Notes under the pieces: model-generated
What the model saw: only the letters and a program-made list of their open reading frames with translations
What the model was told of the DNA's origin: nothing
The model's database searches: none
Program-made: the position numbers and the translations under genes
In this document: positions 12,061 through 18,214 of the stretch, piece after piece
Numbering within the stretch: the first letter of the stretch is position 1
How the letters are laid out: every line of letters begins with the position of its first letter
IMG/VR virus record: IMGVR_UViG_3300005511_000053
Span: 1 to 29,036 of that record
Direction: 5' to 3' (one strand)
DNA: 29,036 bases
DNA from: a virus

Positions 12061-12807
12061 TCAAAGTTTTTTTCCATTCCAGCACCAAACGACGCGCCCA
12101 CGCACTGTGACTGATTGAGATCCGTCCAGCACGTCAACGGTCTTGACTGTGGGATTGTCGCTACTGATTTCGTACTTCCCGTCAAGGCGCTGCCGCACTC
12201 GCTTGATGTAGATGCGGTCATTTGCCTCTAGGACGTATACGCCGTCAATGTCTGGATCCTGAACTCCGCTATCAACCAGAAGGATGTCTCCATCCATGAA
12301 TGTCGGCTCCATGCTGTCGCCATAGCCATGGATAAAACGGAGGTGCCGGATATCGGTCAGAGGCTTTAGGGTGCGAGATACCCATTCTGGCGAGACGGTC
12401 AATCGCCCAACCACCACCTCATCAGGCAAGAGGTGTTCGCCGCGCCCCATGGAGCCCGATTGGGCGAGCACAGGGATGCTCAACGCCTCAAAGCCCGGCA
12501 GGAATCGAGTGCGGGTCGTTTCGGGCGTTAGAGCGGGTTCTGGCGCCTCGTACTGGTCATCAAACCGGGCGAGTCCGCGATCCTGGGCAATCTGAGATGC
12601 CAAGTCCTCGTTGTAGAACGCCTCGGCAGCAATGCCGAAGAACCTAGCCACAGGTTCCATGGTGCTACGGCGCGGCTCAATTGCCTTGCCCGACAAATAC
12701 CTGCTGAGCTTCGACTGAAGCGATTGATCGCCCAGCCTTCCAGCAAGGGAGTTGGGATTCAGGTCGGCCTCGTCTAGCAGACCGCGAAGAAGGGCTCGTC
12801 CATCCAT
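12061..12807 (-). CDS. cI: CI-like repressor with S24 peptidase domain
   Basis: A 248-aa two-domain repressor. Residues ~1-65 form an XRE-type helix-turn-helix (NSLAGRLGDQSLQSKLSRYL), ~66-105 a linker, and ~107-245 a LexA/S24 domain with catalytic S165 in YGDSMEPT and K202 in RIYIKRVR. It should dimerise, bind the ATGCG-N4-CGCAT operators, maintain lysogeny and respond to RecA. The usual Ala-Gly cleavage pair is not obvious: the expected place reads VLAQSGSMG, so self-cleavage is uncertain. No Shine-Dalgarno precedes the ATG, and a -10-like CATAGT ends six bases before it, so the mRNA may be leaderless. Divergent from cro. Confidence 0.92.
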   Translation of the reverse strand: MDGRALLRGLLDEADLNPNSLAGRLGDQSLQSKLSRYLSGKAIEPRRSTMEPVARFFGIAAEAFYNEDLASQIAQDRGLARFDDQYEAPEPALTPETTRTRFLPGFEALSIPVLAQSGSMGRGEHLLPDEVVVGRLTVSPEWVSRTLKPLTDIRHLRFIHGYGDSMEPTFMDGDILLVDSGVQDPDIDGVYVLEANDRIYIKRVRQRLDGKYEISSDNPTVKTVDVLDGSQSVTVRGRVVWCWNGKKL

Positions 12808-12816
12808 GGGCGGACT

Positions 12817-12868
12817 ATGCGCTTTCGGATAATGCGACGACGCATTGCAATTCCATGCTCAAACGCAT
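12817..12868. promoter_or_regulatory. Right operators, three sites between cI and cro
   Basis: Sites are ATGCG-CTTT-CGGAT (12817-12830, one mismatch), ATGCG-ACGA-CGCAT (12832-12845, perfect) and ATGCT-CAAA-CGCAT (12855-12868, one mismatch). The first covers a -10-like CATAGT for cI (12819-12814), the third lies between the -35 and -10 of the rightward promoter, and the second sits between them, an arrangement like lambda OR3, OR2 and OR1. Confidence 0.75.
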
Positions 12869-12873
12869 AAGAT
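12845..12873 (+). promoter_or_regulatory. Rightward early promoter (PR-like)
   Basis: TTGCAA (12845-12850) and TAAGAT (12868-12873) are 17 bp apart, each with 4 of 6 consensus bases. The start would be at about 12880-12881, on or next to the A of the cro ATG, so cro mRNA may have no leader. An operator fills most of the spacer. Confidence 0.55.
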
Positions 12874-12880
12874 ATGCGCT

Positions 12881-13102
12881 ATGAGCGAAACCACCGACCT
12901 GATCAAGCGCCTCACCGAGGCGGGTTTGTCCCAGTCTGAGATCTCTCGACGGACTGGAATTCCCCAGCCTCGCCTTTCGCGATGGGAGAACGGGGAGGCC
13001 CCGGTCGGTGCGGATGACGCACTGAAGCTCTACCACTTGGTGAGCACGGCGCCGGAGTTGCGCAAACCCCGCCGCCCCTCCAAGCAGAAGGCAGAGGCCT
13101 GA
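12881..13102 (+). CDS. cro: Cro-like helix-turn-helix repressor
   Basis: A 73-aa protein starting MSETTDLIKRLTEAG with a clear XRE/Cro helix-turn-helix (LSQSEISRRTGIPQPRLSRW) and a basic tail (RKPRRPSKQKAEA). Divergent from the S24 repressor and first gene of the right operon, it should bind the same operators with a different order of preference and favour lytic growth. The ATG at 12881 is chosen because homology begins there; an upstream in-frame ATG at 12845 lies inside the operator and promoter. No Shine-Dalgarno is present. Confidence 0.88.
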   Translation: MSETTDLIKRLTEAGLSQSEISRRTGIPQPRLSRWENGEAPVGADDALKLYHLVSTAPELRKPRRPSKQKAEA

Positions 13103-13113
13103 CATGAAGCCGA

Positions 13114-13464
13114 TCAGGCCGTATCCGTCATTCCTGCAGCGCCAGATGGCGAAGTTGACTCGACCGCTTGAGGTGAGGGTGCTGCCCCACTGGTATTTAC
13201 CGACGGGAAGAAACCCATACCAGACTCCTTTTGGAAGTGCAGGGCAGTCAACACATGGTGCGGATGCACCAGAAGTGTCAGCGGTGGGGCGTTGGTTGAC
13301 TCCAGGACTCGCAACCGCAACAGATTTCCAGGCCCATCCTCCAGTGACGTGCAGTACAGCACAGGCACATACGCCTTGGTGGCAAGCATGAACCACGTCA
13401 CTGCTTTTCCGTATGCATCTGTTGGCGCGTCTTGCGTGAAGACGACTTGCCAGATCTCTTTCAT
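13114..13464 (-). CDS. Hypothetical protein antisense to the right operon
   Basis: A 116-aa protein read leftward from 13464, with a strong GGAAGGAG eight bases upstream. It starts MKEIWQVVFTQDAPTD and has hydrophobic stretches (YVPVLYCTSLED, TLLVHPHHVLTALHF) and a Ser/Pro/Ala-rich tail. No family recognised. It is convergent with cro and occupies the place where lambda has cII. The opposite strand is also open (ATG at 13104 just after cro), but that product has a Pro/Thr/Ala composition typical of shadow frames. A weak TTGGCG-N16-TACGAT lies upstream as a possible promoter. Being on the other strand it may be a separately expressed accessory gene. Confidence 0.6.
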   Translation of the reverse strand: MKEIWQVVFTQDAPTDAYGKAVTWFMLATKAYVPVLYCTSLEDGPGNLLRLRVLESTNAPPLTLLVHPHHVLTALHFQKESGMGFFPSVNTSGAAPSPQAVESTSPSGAAGMTDTA

Positions 13465-13543
13465 GTCCGCTCCTTCCGTTGATGGCTGTGTCAGAAGCGC
13501 CATCGTAAATCGGGGGGAGTGGGCGCCAACCAGAGGCTGATCC

Positions 13544-13690
13544 ATGCAAACCCTCATGTCCTTCCTCTTCATCTGGTTCGGCGCTGTCTTCGGCGTTGCC
13601 AGCTATATCGATGCAGAGCCTGTCATGGCGGGCTTCGGTGCCGTCATGGTGCTGATTGGCATTGGCGGCTTCTTCATGAAGGAGCGTTGA
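13544..13690 (+). CDS. Tiny membrane protein, two TM segments
   Basis: A 48-aa hydrophobic protein: MQTLMSFLFIWFGAVFGVAS, a short loop (YIDAEPVM), a second hydrophobic helix (AVMVLIGIGGFFM) and the tail KER. AGAGG lies seven bases before the ATG. It is one of a pair of tiny membrane genes ahead of the replication region. No family recognised. Confidence 0.6.
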   Translation: MQTLMSFLFIWFGAVFGVASYIDAEPVMAGFGAVMVLIGIGGFFMKER

Positions 13691-13693
13691 CCC

Positions 13694-13783
13694 ATGCCCC
13701 ACCTCCTCACCGCCTGGTTCTTCTTCATCGTCCTTCTCATGTACTTGAGTGGGGCTTTCCAAAGCGATTGCGAGGCCGACTAG
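13694..13783 (+). CDS. Tiny membrane protein (29 aa)
   Basis: A 29-aa protein: MPHLLTAWFFFIVLLMYLSG then AFQSDCEAD, one hydrophobic helix with an acidic tail. It begins three bases after the preceding stop. The upstream gene's AAGGAG lies about 10 bases before the ATG and could serve it. Very short, so translation is not certain. Confidence 0.45.
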   Translation: MPHLLTAWFFFIVLLMYLSGAFQSDCEAD

Positions 13784-13855
13784 GGCCGCATCGTGGACAT
13801 GAATCCAACCGCCTGAGCGCTGCTCGGCATTCCCACCAACCAACTCGAAATTTCC

Positions 13856-14062
13856 ATGTACTCGAACCCGACTCACTTGCGAGTGAAGCGCATCAACCTC
13901 TCTCTGAATGAAGTTGAAGACCGGATGGCCGAAGCGGCTGCCGAGTTCAACGGCAAGCAGAAATCGGCTTTCCTGCGAGAGCTGGTGCTGGAGGGATTGG
14001 CGCGTATGCATGCCATCAATGATGCAGACGAAGGCGTCGCAATGCGAGCGCTTCAATCGTGA
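13856..14062 (+). CDS. Small protein, ribbon-helix-helix-like
   Basis: A 68-aa protein: HLRVKRINLSLNEVEDRMAE followed by helices (EFNGKQKSAFLRELVLEGLA). A beta strand of alternating residues (VKRINLSL) and two helices fit an Arc/MetJ-type ribbon-helix-helix DNA-binding fold, which works as a dimer. No strong ribosome site is visible. It may regulate the early right operon. Fold assignment is by pattern only. Confidence 0.65.
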   Translation: MYSNPTHLRVKRINLSLNEVEDRMAEAAAEFNGKQKSAFLRELVLEGLARMHAINDADEGVAMRALQS

Positions 14063-14121
14063 CGCTTCCTGTGCAAGTCAGCAGTCAATAAGAGCCTGCA
14101 GCGTTACGGAAATGTGCCGCG

Positions 14122-14310
14122 GTGACGAGAGACAAAAACCAAGGAATCGACTTGACCGACAGCCAATTGCTGCAGCTCAAGCGATACGCGCGACTTCACG
14201 GCCTGACGGTCGAGCAAGCCGCCACACGCCTCGCTCAAGTAGAGCTTGATGCGCGCTACCGCCTTCGGAAGACCGGTATCAGCCAGGTGCTTCCGTTCAA
14301 GCGTCGCTGA
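14122..14310 (+). CDS. Small basic protein, possible DNA-binding
   Basis: A 62-aa basic protein starting GTG at 14122: TRDKNQGIDLTDSQLLQLKR, then ARLHGLTVEQAATRLAQVEL and a basic end (FKRR). The helix arrangement resembles a ribbon-helix-helix or short helix-turn-helix protein. Copies of a TTCCGTAA-type element lie on both sides (14104-14112 as TTACGGAAA, 14313-14325 as TTCCGTAACGGAA), which might be its operators; this is conjecture. Confidence 0.6.
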   Translation: MTRDKNQGIDLTDSQLLQLKRYARLHGLTVEQAATRLAQVELDARYRLRKTGISQVLPFKRR

Positions 14311-14338
14311 TCTTCCGTAACGGAAAAGGAGCACAAAG

Positions 14339-14827
14339 ATGACTATTTCGTTCGAACGTGCGCATTACCTATTTGCCTATTCCAGGGAAACAGGAGTGCT
14401 TAGCAGGAAAGTGCCCGTAGGAAATCGCGCTCTGACGAAGGGCGCTGTAGGGTACGCCGACAAAGATGGGTACTTGATCGTTAAGGTCGATGGTCGAGCA
14501 TTGAAAACGCATCGCCTGATCTGGTTCATGGAGACGGGAGCTTGGCCCACAGGAGATATTGACCATATCAACGGAGGACGCGCAGACAACCGCTGGGACA
14601 ACCTTCGCGATGTACCTCATTCCACCAACAATGAGAACCTGCGGCGTGCGCGTGCTGACAACGTCTCCGGCTATCTGGGGGTGAGCATTCGTCCGAATGG
14701 GGCCTTCTATGCAACCATTTGCCATGACAGACGAGTGAAGCACTTAGGCTCATTCAAAACGCCCGAGCAAGCTCACGCAGCGTATCTGAGCGCCAAGAGG
14801 CAGATTCATCAGGGGAACACGCTGTGA
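14339..14827 (+). CDS. HNH endonuclease with AP2 DNA-binding domain
   Basis: A 162-aa protein. Residues ~45-100 form an HNH_3-type nuclease: KTHRLIWFMETG, then DIDHINGGRADNRWDNLRDV with catalytic H76 and metal-binding Asn residues. Residues ~110-155 are an AP2-like three-stranded sheet plus helix (GYLGVSIRPNGAFYA, HLGSFKTPEQAHAAYL). This is the standard layout of free-standing phage homing endonucleases, which cut DNA of relatives lacking the gene. AAGGAG precedes the ATG. Its last codon overlaps the next GTG, so it is in the operon yet probably a mobile gene. Confidence 0.9.
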   Translation: MTISFERAHYLFAYSRETGVLSRKVPVGNRALTKGAVGYADKDGYLIVKVDGRALKTHRLIWFMETGAWPTGDIDHINGGRADNRWDNLRDVPHSTNNENLRRARADNVSGYLGVSIRPNGAFYATICHDRRVKHLGSFKTPEQAHAAYLSAKRQIHQGNTL

Positions 14828-15171
14828 ATCCGCCTCTTACCGATGAAATGGTTGCTGCAACCGACGACACCGCTGGTCTGATGGCAAAGAGCATCGGCCA
14901 GCAGCTCACCCTCGAAGCCAACGCCGCATGGACGAAGCGCGCCGCGGTGGAGCTGCGCTCCTGGCTGGACTCGCGCAAGGCTGCCGGCGCCACGCACATG
15001 ACTATGGAGGAGTTCCGGCATGTCGCGGTCCACCAGCCCGAATCCCACAAGGCATGGGGTGCGCTGACGACGGTGGCCAAGAACATGGGCCTCATCGCCT
15101 TCGACGGCTACGTGCGCGCCCAAAGCGTGAAGACCCATGCCCATCCGATTGGGCACTGGAGGATCGTTTAG
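14824..15171 (+). CDS. Hypothetical protein preceding the replication gene
   Basis: A 115-aa protein starting GTG at 14824 (GTGA overlap with the HNH stop). The N-terminal ~60 residues are helical and Ala-rich; the C-terminal half (HKAWGALTTVAKNMGLIAFD, then SVKTHAHPIGHWRIV) looks like a small winged-helix domain that recurs in phage proteins next to replication genes. Its stop shares one base with the replication-protein GTG. A role in replication or DNA binding is inferred from position. Confidence 0.7.
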   Translation: MNPPLTDEMVAATDDTAGLMAKSIGQQLTLEANAAWTKRAAVELRSWLDSRKAAGATHMTMEEFRHVAVHQPESHKAWGALTTVAKNMGLIAFDGYVRAQSVKTHAHPIGHWRIV

Positions 15172-15974
15172 TGGCCCGTATCCGCACGATCAAACCCGAG
15201 TTCTTCACCAGTGAGGACATCGTGAGTTTGAGCCCTCTTGCCCGTCTGCTGTACATCGCCGTCTGGTGCGAAGCAGACAAGGAGGGGCGTCTCCCTTGGA
15301 AGCCCATGACCTTCAAGCTGCGCTATTTCCCTGGCGACAACTGCGACATCCAGGCGCTCTGCAAAGAGCTGGTCGATGCAGGGCTTGTAAAGCTGTACGG
15401 CAAAGGGCTGGCCTGTATTCCGCAGTTCGCCAAGCACCAGCACGTTAACCCGCGTGAGAGCGCGTCGGTTCTTCCGCCTCCCGATTCAACTCTAGATTCC
15501 ACGCGTCACGACGCGTCGCCACGCGTCAATTCTGAAATTGACCCACAGGTAGGAAGGGAAGGGAAGGGAAAGGAAGGGAATACAGAACCTAACGGTTCTG
15601 GCGGCGAGCCGCCCACCGACATGACCAAGGACGAGCTTTGGAAAACAGGGAAGTCATTGCTGAGCCAAGCCGGGATGCCGCAAGCGCAGTGCGGCTCGTT
15701 CGTTGGACGGCTCGTGAAGGACTACGGCGATGCCGTGGTTGTCGATGCCGTCCGTGCCGCAGTGGTCGCCCGGCCTGCCGACCCTGCCGAATACCTCAAG
15801 GCCTCCTGCATGCGCGCTGCTGGACAGCGTGCAACCAACGAACCCGCATGGCGTGCTGAGCAGCGCGCTCGAACCCAACAAGCCGCGCCAGGCGTCGCTG
15901 CCGGCGCAGTCCCTGCAGACCAGTTTTTCATTGAGACGGAGGCTATCCATGTCGCTCCCCGCCGCCTGGGTTGA
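15171..15974 (+). CDS. O-like phage replication initiation protein
   Basis: A 267-aa protein starting GTG at 15171 behind GGAGG. The N-terminal ~100 residues (ARIRTIKPEFFTSEDIVSLS, LARLLYIAVWCEADKEGRLP) match the winged-helix domain of phage replisome organisers. A low-complexity linker (~105-150) is encoded by the iteron/purine-tract segment, and the C-terminal ~100 residues are helical (LLSQAGMPQAQCGSFVGRLV). Like lambda O it should bind repeats inside its own gene and recruit the helicase loader encoded next, with which it overlaps by 26 bp. Confidence 0.82.
   Translation: MARIRTIKPEFFTSEDIVSLSPLARLLYIAVWCEADKEGRLPWKPMTFKLRYFPGDNCDIQALCKELVDAGLVKLYGKGLACIPQFAKHQHVNPRESASVLPPPDSTLDSTRHDASPRVNSEIDPQVGREGKGKEGNTEPNGSGGEPPTDMTKDELWKTGKSLLSQAGMPQAQCGSFVGRLVKDYGDAVVVDAVRAAVVARPADPAEYLKASCMRAAGQRATNEPAWRAEQRARTQQAAPGVAAGAVPADQFFIETEAIHVAPRRLG
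15501..15600 (+). other. Candidate phage replication origin
   Basis: Inside the replication gene are three direct repeats of ACGCGTC in exact 10-bp register (15501, 15511, 15521), an imperfect further copy near 15460 (GCGCGTCGG), an inverted repeat CAATT-CTGA-AATTG (15527-15540), a 30-base all-purine tract (15551-15580) and a 7-bp hairpin CAGAACC/GGTTCTG (15583-15600). Lambda ori has the same order: iterons, then a strand-biased, easily melted tract, inside gene O. Sequence features are plain; origin function is inferred. Confidence 0.65.
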
Positions 15975-16401
15975 CCGCTTGTTCGACAAGATGACGCTGA
16001 CCTACGGGCAGTCGTTCCTTCGTCGCTGGCAGGACATCGACCTGAACGCCGTCAAGTCGGACTGGGCGCACGAGCTTTCAGGCTTCGAGCGCTTCCCAAA
16101 GTCCATTGCCTGGGCGCTGCAGAACCTGCCGCCCGAGAAGCCGCCGACGGTGCTGGAGTTCCGAAACATCGCGCGTAAGGCGCCCGAAGAAGAGCAGCCG
16201 CGCATCGAGCACTCCGCGGCAGGCAAGGAGCGCATTGCCGAAGAACTGCGCAAGCTCGGCCCCATCCTCGCCAAGACCGCCCCTTCCGGTGACTCACTCG
16301 ATTGGGCGCGTCGCTTGGTCCAACGCCATGAGAGCGGCGCCTACAAATCGACTCGTGCCGCTCTCGCGATGGCGCGGGATGCACTGGGGGTGCAGGCATG
16401 A
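15949..16401 (+). CDS. Putative P-like helicase loader
   Basis: A 150-aa protein starting MSLPAAWVDRLFDKMTLTYG behind GGAGG. The N-terminal part (FLRRWQDIDLNAVKSDWAHE, then SIAWALQNLPPEKPPTVLEF) has the pattern of lambda P-type proteins: a helical domain whose Trp/Arg-rich stretch ends in PxxxEFRxxAR. Those bring DnaB to the O-origin complex. It follows and overlaps the O-like gene, which strengthens the call. It is shorter than lambda P (233 aa). No Walker motif, so it is not a DnaC-type ATPase. Confidence 0.65.
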   Translation: MSLPAAWVDRLFDKMTLTYGQSFLRRWQDIDLNAVKSDWAHELSGFERFPKSIAWALQNLPPEKPPTVLEFRNIARKAPEEEQPRIEHSAAGKERIAEELRKLGPILAKTAPSGDSLDWARRLVQRHESGAYKSTRAALAMARDALGVQA

Positions 16402-16799
16402 GCGAATTCAGCGCCGAATGCCAAGCGGCCAACCGCATCGCTGCGGAGTTGCGCGGGCTACCGACTCCGCAGCATCGAGCCAGGGTGAAGGTCAAGGTCG
16501 ATCTCACGCCGAAGGTCCGGAAGCCCAGGGCATACGCAACAGGCGTTCCTGGCAAGGGGAACTACCTAAAGCTGGCAAAGCAAGCGCTCATGACCGAGGT
16601 GCTGGCCTATTGCCGTGAGTTCTTCGCCGACAACGACCAGCTGCCGACCCAGGCCTGCATCGCGCAGCGATTCGGGGTGACGGATCAGACCGGCTTCGAC
16701 TACCTGCACCGACTGGCTAGGGAAGGGCACATCGAGCGCAATGCGGTGGGCAAGTGGCGGTTCAAGCGAGTAGCACAACCAATCGACAAGGAGATTTGA
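16398..16799 (+). CDS. Winged-helix protein after the replication genes
   Basis: A 133-aa protein. Residues 1-~60 are basic and flexible (RVKVKVDLTPKVRKPRAYAT); residues ~70-125 form a LexA-like winged helix (LPTQACIAQRFGVTDQTGFD, YLHRLAREGHIERNAVGKWR). The ATG overlaps the previous stop (ATGA). The fold suggests a transcription regulator or DNA-binding accessory. It lacks an S24 domain. Confidence 0.75.
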   Translation: MSEFSAECQAANRIAAELRGLPTPQHRARVKVKVDLTPKVRKPRAYATGVPGKGNYLKLAKQALMTEVLAYCREFFADNDQLPTQACIAQRFGVTDQTGFDYLHRLAREGHIERNAVGKWRFKRVAQPIDKEI

Positions 16800-16800
16800 G

Positions 16801-16965
16801 ATGAAGCAACAGATTCTTTGGGTGGTGGAGTTCCAAAACTGGAGACGCACGCAATGGAGCGTCGGCGAAGCGTGTTTCACCCGGAAGGAAGCGCGCGAAT
16901 CCATGGCCGAGTGTCGCCGTGCTGGCATGCAGACCCGCATCGTCAAGTACATCAGGAGCGAATGA
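16801..16965 (+). CDS. Small basic protein (54 aa)
   Basis: MKQQILWVVEFQNWRRTQWS and onward, ending RIVKYIRSE. AAGGAG lies eight bases before the ATG. A beta-beta-alpha-beta pattern with Trp and Arg residues (WVVEFQN, KEARESMAECRRAG, TRIVKYI) is visible. The next gene overlaps its stop by ATGA. Function unknown. Confidence 0.7.
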   Translation: MKQQILWVVEFQNWRRTQWSVGEACFTRKEARESMAECRRAGMQTRIVKYIRSE

Positions 16966-17156
16966 CCATGTACACCGCACTCAAAATCATCCGCATCCCC
17001 ACAGGACAGCATTTCACAGAGTACGACCGACAGGGCCAGCTCGTGCGCAAGGAGTGGTATCGCGTGGACTGGGAATCTCTCGGCCCTTGCAAGGACATGG
17101 AAGACGCCAGAAATAGGTATGGCGGTCGGCCGGTGCTCGAAGAGGAGGAGCAATGA
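16962..17156 (+). CDS. Small hypothetical protein
   Basis: A 64-aa protein starting MTMYTALKIIRIPTGQHFTE, with strand-like start (MYTALKIIRI) and EYDRQGQLVRKEWYRVDWES, ending in EEEEQ. Overlaps both neighbours by ATGA. No family recognised. Confidence 0.65.
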   Translation: MTMYTALKIIRIPTGQHFTEYDRQGQLVRKEWYRVDWESLGPCKDMEDARNRYGGRPVLEEEEQ

Positions 17157-17413
17157 ACTGCAAGCCTGGAGATTTGGCTGTGGTGGTCCGCATCACTGAC
17201 CCTCGCGCGAAAAAGCATCTCGGGAGGATCGTCCGAGTAACGCAAATGCTGCCGCTTGGTGGAGAGCCGCTATGGTGGTTTGAGCCTGTCATAGATGAAT
17301 TCGTTCTCGCGCATGACAGCAGCCTGCGACCCATCCGCGACCCCGGCGACGATGCCCAAGACGAAACGCTGCAATGGCTGCCAGTTCCGAGCCGCGAGAA
17401 GGAAGCAGCATGA
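17153..17413 (+). CDS. Small phage protein with SH3-like pattern
   Basis: An 86-aa protein starting MNCKPGDLAVVVRITDPRAK and continuing LGRIVRVTQMLPLGG, PLWWFEPV, then DSSLRPIRDPGDDAQDE. CxxGDLAVV followed by GxIVRV is the pattern of small SH3-like barrels common in phage unknowns ending in LRPI-D-D. Probably a small beta barrel; its partner is unknown. ATGA overlaps on both sides. Confidence 0.75.
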   Translation: MNCKPGDLAVVVRITDPRAKKHLGRIVRVTQMLPLGGEPLWWFEPVIDEFVLAHDSSLRPIRDPGDDAQDETLQWLPVPSREKEAA

Positions 17414-17649
17414 AAGCCCTCGTTCATGTAGGCGCCCTAGGCCTCGCCCTCCACGAAGACGGCGAACCAGTGAACGGCATCAACACTGGCCCGACAGACC
17501 AGCTCTACGAAGCCCGCACCATCAAGTTCGACGCTGAGCGAGCCGCCAAGATGGGAGAACCGATTGAGAGGGCTTGTTCTTGGGAGAAAGGGACGGCTCA
17601 GCGGGGATGGTGGGAGGCTGCTTATCAGGCGGCTGGGGGAAGGGTATGA
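17410..17649 (+). CDS. Small hypothetical protein
   Basis: A 79-aa protein starting MKALVHVGALGLALHEDGEP, followed by RTIKFDAERAAKMGEPIERA and WEKGTAQRGWWEAAYQAAGG. Its start overlaps the previous stop and its stop overlaps the next start. No motif recognised. Confidence 0.65.
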   Translation: MKALVHVGALGLALHEDGEPVNGINTGPTDQLYEARTIKFDAERAAKMGEPIERACSWEKGTAQRGWWEAAYQAAGGRV

Positions 17650-17993
17650 CCCTCACCAAGCAAATCCTCGCCCTAATGCTGGACGGACGCCAGCACCGCC
17701 CTGAGCAGTTCGCGCCAGTCCTCGGCATCAACCCGCACCGCGCCAAGAACGTGATGTCCCACATGCACAGCGAGGGCTACATCAGCCTTCGAAGGAAGGA
17801 TGTCAAGGCCTACTGCATCACGATGAAGGGGCGCGCCAAGTTGGAGAAGAAGCCGAGGGCGGCGCCTAAGCCGGTTGATCGCACGCCTGTTGAAGCCGAG
17901 CCCGTCCGCATCATCGTGCCAGCCATAGACAACATGGGGATGGTGCCGCAGGCCATCCAGAAGCAGCCCGCGCTGATGCGGGTATGGAGGTAG
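17646..17993 (+). CDS. Winged-helix-like small protein
   Basis: A 115-aa protein starting MTLTKQILALMLDGRQHRPE. Residues 1-~60 have a winged-helix pattern (QFAPVLGINPHRAKNVMSHM, then SEGYISLRRKDVKAYCITMK). A basic Pro-rich linker (EKKPRAAPKPVDRTP) and a short C-terminal segment follow. Possibly a regulator of the right operon; not assigned. Confidence 0.7.
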   Translation: MTLTKQILALMLDGRQHRPEQFAPVLGINPHRAKNVMSHMHSEGYISLRRKDVKAYCITMKGRAKLEKKPRAAPKPVDRTPVEAEPVRIIVPAIDNMGMVPQAIQKQPALMRVWR

Positions 17994-17995
17994 CC

Positions 17996-18214
17996 ATGTT
18001 TACTGCTGACGAAACCATCGAGATGGCGCGCAAGCACCTCGAAGAAAAGTACGGCAATGGCTACGGCAGCCTGAAGAAGGCGGCTGAAGACTTGCACATC
18101 AACGTAGACACGCTCGGCGATCTCAGGCGAGGGAAGGGCGCTCCGCCCCTCGCTGTGTTGAGAAGCATGGGCTTCAAGCGGGTGATGATGTATGTGAAGG
18201 AGGACAAGCCATGA
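17996..18214 (+). CDS. Small helix-turn-helix-like protein
   Basis: A 72-aa protein starting MFTADETIEMARKHLEEKYG behind GGAGG. SLKKAAEDLHINVDTLGDLR followed by RGKGAPPLAVLRSMGF looks like an XRE-type helix-turn-helix (a PP-x-x-VL-x-x-G ending is typical). Likely DNA-binding. The start at 17996 is preferred over an in-frame ATG at 17984 because of the ribosome site. Confidence 0.7.
   Translation: MFTADETIEMARKHLEEKYGNGYGSLKKAAEDLHINVDTLGDLRRGKGAPPLAVLRSMGFKRVMMYVKEDKP

Noticed and set aside
13104-13391. 95-codon plus-strand frame starting just after cro, with GAGG upstream
   Set aside because: Position and SD are tempting, but its Pro/Thr/Ala-rich product has no fold-like pattern, while the overlapping minus-strand frame has a better SD and a more protein-like sequence. 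Kept as an alternative rather than called.
12815-14056. 413-codon open frame on the minus strand across the operator region, cro and the small membrane genes
   Set aside because: It runs antisense to cro and several supported genes, has a His/Glu/Gly-rich composition typical of antisense shadows, and contains the operators. The shorter 116-aa frame with a strong SD explains this strand better.
15551-15580. Purine tract as a simple coding repeat or sequencing artefact
   Set aside because: It stays in frame within the replication protein (GREGKGKEGN) and follows phased iterons, so an origin element is more likely than an artefact.
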